Assembly (NCBI GenBank): GCA_017545365.1
Contig: JAFWOP010000014.1
Coordinates: forward strand, 1-64,000
Direction: 5' to 3'
From: Bacteroidales bacterium
GTDB taxonomy: Bacteria; Bacteroidota; Bacteroidia; Bacteroidales; P3
Length of the DNA stretch: 64,000 bases
Both the position numbers and the translations under genes were made by a program. A model generated the notes under the pieces. That model saw only the letters and a list, made by a program, of their open reading frames with translations. It was not told the DNA's origin and ran no database searches. Positions 61,361-64,000 of the stretch are shown here, one piece after another (positions within the stretch are counted from its first letter, which is position 1; the number at the start of each line of letters is the position of its first letter).

Positions 61361-62686
61361 TTACCGTACCATCCCGGCCAACGGATTGGTGTCGATGAGC
61401 TTCAGGCTCTTCACCATCTTGGCGGTGCCTTCTTTGTATTTTTTGAAGTGGGGTGTCTGGATGTGGCTTTGATAAGCTTCGCGGTCAGCGTAGATTTCTA
61501 AAATATAGATTTTGCAGGGGTTTTCTTTGCTTTGCATGGAGAAGAGGGTCAGCACACCGGGTTCGACGCGCGTGGAGGTTTCGCCGACTTCTTTGGCAAA
61601 GATGAGATACTCCTCCAGCAGGGTTGGCTCCACTTCGATTTCGGCCAGGCGTACAATCTTTTCGCCATATTTCCGCAGGGGGATGGCTTCGCCAAAGAGG
61701 CGTCGGGCATTGTTGGAGAAGATGTCCTGCGGGTTCAGTCCATGCGAGGCGAGGCGACTTTCCAATGCCTGTTTCCCGCTGAGAAGCACTGGTTCGGCCA
61801 CATAGGGATAATCACTTCCATATAGGATATGGTCGGGCGTAGTGATGGTCAGGAGGGCGTCGAGGACGTCGTCGGTGGGGGCTCCCGCCAGGTCGTAGTA
61901 GAGGCGTGAGAGGTTGGCCTCAACATCCACGGGCTGCATGATGCCCTGCTTCACCATCACGGGCAGCAGCGAGCGGAAGCGCGGCAGGGCGTTGGGTAGG
62001 AACGAGCCACAGTGAGGCACTACCATCTTCAGGTGTGGGTATCGCACCAGCACGTTGTGAGCTATCATGTTGAGCACCGAACGCGAAGTCTCGGCCAGGT
62101 ATTCGTAGCTTGCCAACGGCACGTCGGTAATCAGCTGAGCATTGACTGCCGAGGGCTTGTGAGGATGCAGGATGATGACGGCGTTCTGCCGGTCGAGATA
62201 GGACATCAGGGTGTCGAGGGATGGGTCGCCGAGGTATTGCCCGTAGCTGTTGGTGGCCAGCTTGATGCCGTCAGCACCCAACACCTCAAGGGCATAGCGT
62301 GCCTCCTCGAGGGCGTGCGGCACATCGGGCAGGGGCAGCGTGGCGCAGAAGAGGAAGCGTCCGGGGTAGCGTACCTTCAGTGCGGCGCACTCTTCGTTGT
62401 ACCTGCGGCACACCGCAGCCGAGGCCTCCCCATCGCCAAAGTATGGTTGCGGCGCGGGCATAGTTAGCACGGCGGTCTGGATGCCCGCTTTGTCCATAAA
62501 GGCAATGTGATGTTCTGCGTCCCAATTCGGGATGGGAAATCCCTCATCCATTTCGGCACCGTTGGCCTTGATATAGGCGAGGTATCCCTGTGTGATGGCG
62601 TGGCTGTGGAGGTCGATTTGGGCCATGGAGGGCAATGATGAAAGGGGCATAAGGGCTATCGTTAGGATTTTTATTAGTTTGCTCAT
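61361..62686 (-). CDS. exported amidohydrolase fused to an ABM (quinol-monooxygenase-like) domain
   Basis: 441 residues from the ATG at 62686, chosen because it gives a good signal peptide (about 1-22, ending PSMAQ); a longer frame upstream does not. Residues about 23-330 are an Amidohydrolase_2 (ACMSD-like) TIM barrel: IDLHSHAI carries HxH, MVVPHCGSFLPN a later metal His, and ILYGSDYPY the metal Asp. Residues about 345-440 resemble an antibiotic-biosynthesis monooxygenase (ABM/YgiN) domain: EVEPTLLEEYLIFAKEVGETSTRVEPGVLTLFSMQS and IYADREAYQSHIQTPHFKKYKEG. The combination suggests modification of an aromatic or quinone-like compound in the periplasm; the substrate is unknown. Confidence 0.82.
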   Translation of the reverse strand: MSKLIKILTIALMPLSSLPSMAQIDLHSHAITQGYLAYIKANGAEMDEGFPIPNWDAEHHIAFMDKAGIQTAVLTMPAPQPYFGDGEASAAVCRRYNEECAALKVRYPGRFLFCATLPLPDVPHALEEARYALEVLGADGIKLATNSYGQYLGDPSLDTLMSYLDRQNAVIILHPHKPSAVNAQLITDVPLASYEYLAETSRSVLNMIAHNVLVRYPHLKMVVPHCGSFLPNALPRFRSLLPVMVKQGIMQPVDVEANLSRLYYDLAGAPTDDVLDALLTITTPDHILYGSDYPYVAEPVLLSGKQALESRLASHGLNPQDIFSNNARRLFGEAIPLRKYGEKIVRLAEIEVEPTLLEEYLIFAKEVGETSTRVEPGVLTLFSMQSKENPCKIYILEIYADREAYQSHIQTPHFKKYKEGTAKMVKSLKLIDTNPLAGMVR

Positions 62687-62779
62687 TGTAGTAACTATTT
62701 GCATCATGATGGTCAAGACTTTACACACCAGACCGGCCACGCTTATAAGCGCAGCTCAAATGATGACTATTTATCGAAA

Positions 62780-63316
62780 CTAGATATTCTTACCCATCTC
62801 AAAGGCTTCCTGCAGCTTGGTGTTGTCGACAATCTCGTTAGGAGCACCCACGCCGCCACAGAAGATATGGCCTTTGAGGGCGGACTTGCCGAAGCAGGCA
62901 ATCCAACCTTGCAGACCGCTTTCGGCACGCTGTGGGACAAAGGCCTCGTTCTCGAAGGCGGTGGTCAGCAAGTAGACTTCGCGGAAGCGATAGTCCTTGG
63001 GGAACATGGCGTTCATACGGTCGATGAGTGTCTTCATCTGGCCGCTCATCTCATAATAGTATATGGGGGTAGCCCAGCATACCACATCGGCGTTGAGGAC
63101 GCTTTCCATGATGGCCGGCACATCGTCCTTGAAAATGCAGGCTCCCGTCTTCTGGCAGGAGAGACAGCCGACACAATATTTGATTTCCTTGCCTCTGAGA
63201 GAGACTAATTCCACTTGATGCCCAGCGGCTTCCGCACCTTTGGCAAATTGCTCCGCCATAGCGTGGCTGTTCGAGCCGGGTCGGAGACTGGTTGAGATAA
63301 CGACTACTTTTTTCAT
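62780..63316 (-). CDS. NAD(P)H-dependent FMN reductase-like flavoprotein
   Basis: 178 residues. The flavodoxin-like fold has an FMN-phosphate loop at the N terminus (STSLRPGSNSHAMAEQFAKGA, about 9-28), a four-Cys motif typical of iron-sulfur flavoproteins (CVGCLSCQKTGAC, about 48-60), and WATPIYYYEMSGQMKTLIDRM (about 82-102). Role: NAD(P)H-dependent reduction of small molecules. It lies between a MerR regulator and the amidohydrolase-ABM gene on the same strand (gaps of 70 and 93 bases), which fits a redox/detoxification unit. Confidence 0.88.
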   Translation of the reverse strand: MKKVVVISTSLRPGSNSHAMAEQFAKGAEAAGHQVELVSLRGKEIKYCVGCLSCQKTGACIFKDDVPAIMESVLNADVVCWATPIYYYEMSGQMKTLIDRMNAMFPKDYRFREVYLLTTAFENEAFVPQRAESGLQGWIACFGKSALKGHIFCGGVGAPNEIVDNTKLQEAFEMGKNI

Positions 63317-63386
63317 GTTGTTAGTGATGTATGATAGGTTTCGCCTGTCTGGGAGTTGAGAGGATAACGGGTTGGTCTTCCTTGGG

Positions 63387-63701
63387 CTACAGGCATTCTT
63401 TCAGGGAGACGAGGAACTGGCGGGCTTCGGTGAGGGTTTGGACGAGCTGCATGTCGCGGTCGAGGGTTTCCTTATGGCGGAGCTGTTCTTTGACACCGTC
63501 GAGGGTGTAGCCACATTCGCGCGTGAGGTGGTAGACGTGTTTGAGCAAGGCAATGTCGTCGGCAGTATATTGCCGTGTGCCTTTGGCATTCTTATGGGGA
63601 TGCACATCGGGTATTTCCGACTCCCAGAAACGCAGCACGGAGGGGTTAACATCCAGCATTTGGGACACTTCTCCGATTGAGTAATACAGTTTATTTGTCA
63701 T
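63387..63701 (-). CDS. MerR-family transcriptional regulator
   Basis: 104 residues. The winged helix-turn-helix of MerR proteins is clear at the N terminus (KLYYSIGEVSQMLDVNPSVLRFWESEIPDVHPHKNAKGTRQYTADDIALLKHVYHL). The C-terminal helix (about 72-104) would dimerise; there is no large effector domain, so it is a short MerR. It lies between lptD (21 bases upstream) and the flavoprotein gene, and could regulate the latter. Short MerR proteins beside lptD-type genes are common in Bacteroidales. Confidence 0.92.
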   Translation of the reverse strand: MTNKLYYSIGEVSQMLDVNPSVLRFWESEIPDVHPHKNAKGTRQYTADDIALLKHVYHLTRECGYTLDGVKEQLRHKETLDRDMQLVQTLTEARQFLVSLKECL

Positions 63702-63722
63702 GGTGATAATGTTTTTACGTGT

Positions 63723-64000
63723 CTAGTAGGTGTAATAGCCTTGGTTGTCCTGGTAGGACTGCTGCTTGGTGTATTTGACATCCTTGAGGCTGTTGGCCTT
63801 AATGTTGATGACGAAGTTCCAGCTTTTGTAGTAGCCGAAGGGGACCCAATTGAAACGCATCTCCCAGCAATGGAGGTCGCGGTAGATGTCGACCGAGGTA
63901 TACGAGATGCCCTTGTTGACGAAGTCGTAGCCGGTGGTGACGGAGACCTTCCAGTTGGGTGTGATGTCGACATTACCTGAGATGCTGAGGGTTTGGATGA
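63723..64000 (-). CDS. lptD: LPS-assembly protein LptD-like, C-terminal end only (partial)
   Basis: About 91 codons are seen; the gene runs off the right edge of the window. The residues read ...ISGNVDITPNWKVSV, GYDFVNKGISYTSVDIYRDLHCWEMRFNWVPFGYYKSWNFVINIKA..., ending QGYYTY. The repeating amphipathic strands and the HCWEMRFNW segment match the last barrel strands of the Bacteroidota LptD-type outer-membrane LPS-assembly protein. The open frame continues to position 64000 with no start. Confidence 0.8.
   Translation of the reverse strand, partial: IQTLSISGNVDITPNWKVSVTTGYDFVNKGISYTSVDIYRDLHCWEMRFNWVPFGYYKSWNFVINIKANSLKDVKYTKQQSYQDNQGYYTY

Overview
The window looks like chromosomal DNA of a Bacteroidales bacterium (phylum Bacteroidota). 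The evidence is direct: several genes are preceded by the Bacteroidota promoter form TTTG/TTG-N19-22-TAnnTTTG; secreted proteins end in type IX secretion system (T9SS) sorting domains of both the short 'type A' and the gliding-motility-associated 'type B' kind; lipoproteins, an OmpA/PorT-type barrel and TonB-dependent receptors are abundant; the 3' end of an LptD-type gene of the Bacteroidota form sits at the right edge. I saw no complete tRNA, insertion sequence, prophage or CRISPR array.

Layout. 1-200 (minus strand) is the first 18 bases of a 16S rRNA gene with its leader and a near-perfect rrn promoter. 905-14118 (minus) is an envelope polysaccharide block: Wza-like export lipoprotein, Wzc-like chain-length/tyrosine kinase with a (YG)17 tail, dTDP-rhamnose genes rfbA, rfbC, rfbD (rfbB is absent), a left-handed beta-helix acetyltransferase, then three surface or secreted proteins, the last a 1602-residue BspA-like leucine-rich-repeat protein with 13 InlB-like repeats and a T9SS tail. 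14284-25105 (plus) is mostly housekeeping: sugar nucleotidyltransferase, AddB-like Fe-S nuclease, TPR/OmpA-like lipoprotein, pssA, queA, comF, pyrH, frr, birA.

25121-38759 (minus) reads as one long operon with gaps of 1-54 bases: ECF sigma factor, one-pass anti-sigma-like protein, small secreted protein, three tandem paralogous ~1140-residue T9SS type-B cargo proteins, a TonB-C-domain protein, a zinc-ribbon protein, a frameshifted lipoprotein gene and another lipoprotein. 38837-43187 (minus) holds phosphate butyryltransferase, a small PAS-like protein with a long inverted repeat upstream, an outer-membrane TonB-dependent receptor and an orphan HsdR-N-like protein.

43730-56708 (plus) has a BioD-like P-loop protein, a surface cluster (lipoprotein, OmpA, short T9SS protein, tandem-repeat protein, ending in a strong terminator), and a MutS-like ATPase followed by sbcD and sbcC. 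57005-60631 has an AraC regulator transcribed away from a Cys-rich lipoprotein, a thioredoxin-fold protein and a DUF1573 protein. 60933-64000 (minus) has an MNT antitoxin-like gene with the truncated remnant of its HEPN partner, an exported amidohydrolase fused to an ABM monooxygenase-like domain, an FMN reductase, a MerR regulator and the lptD end.

The most promising lead for an undescribed system is the ECF-sigma-led T9SS cargo operon (25121-38759). The Cys-rich lipoprotein/thioredoxin/DUF1573 cluster (57005-59398) and the exported amidohydrolase-ABM fusion come next. All functions are read from sequence motifs by eye; no database search was possible.
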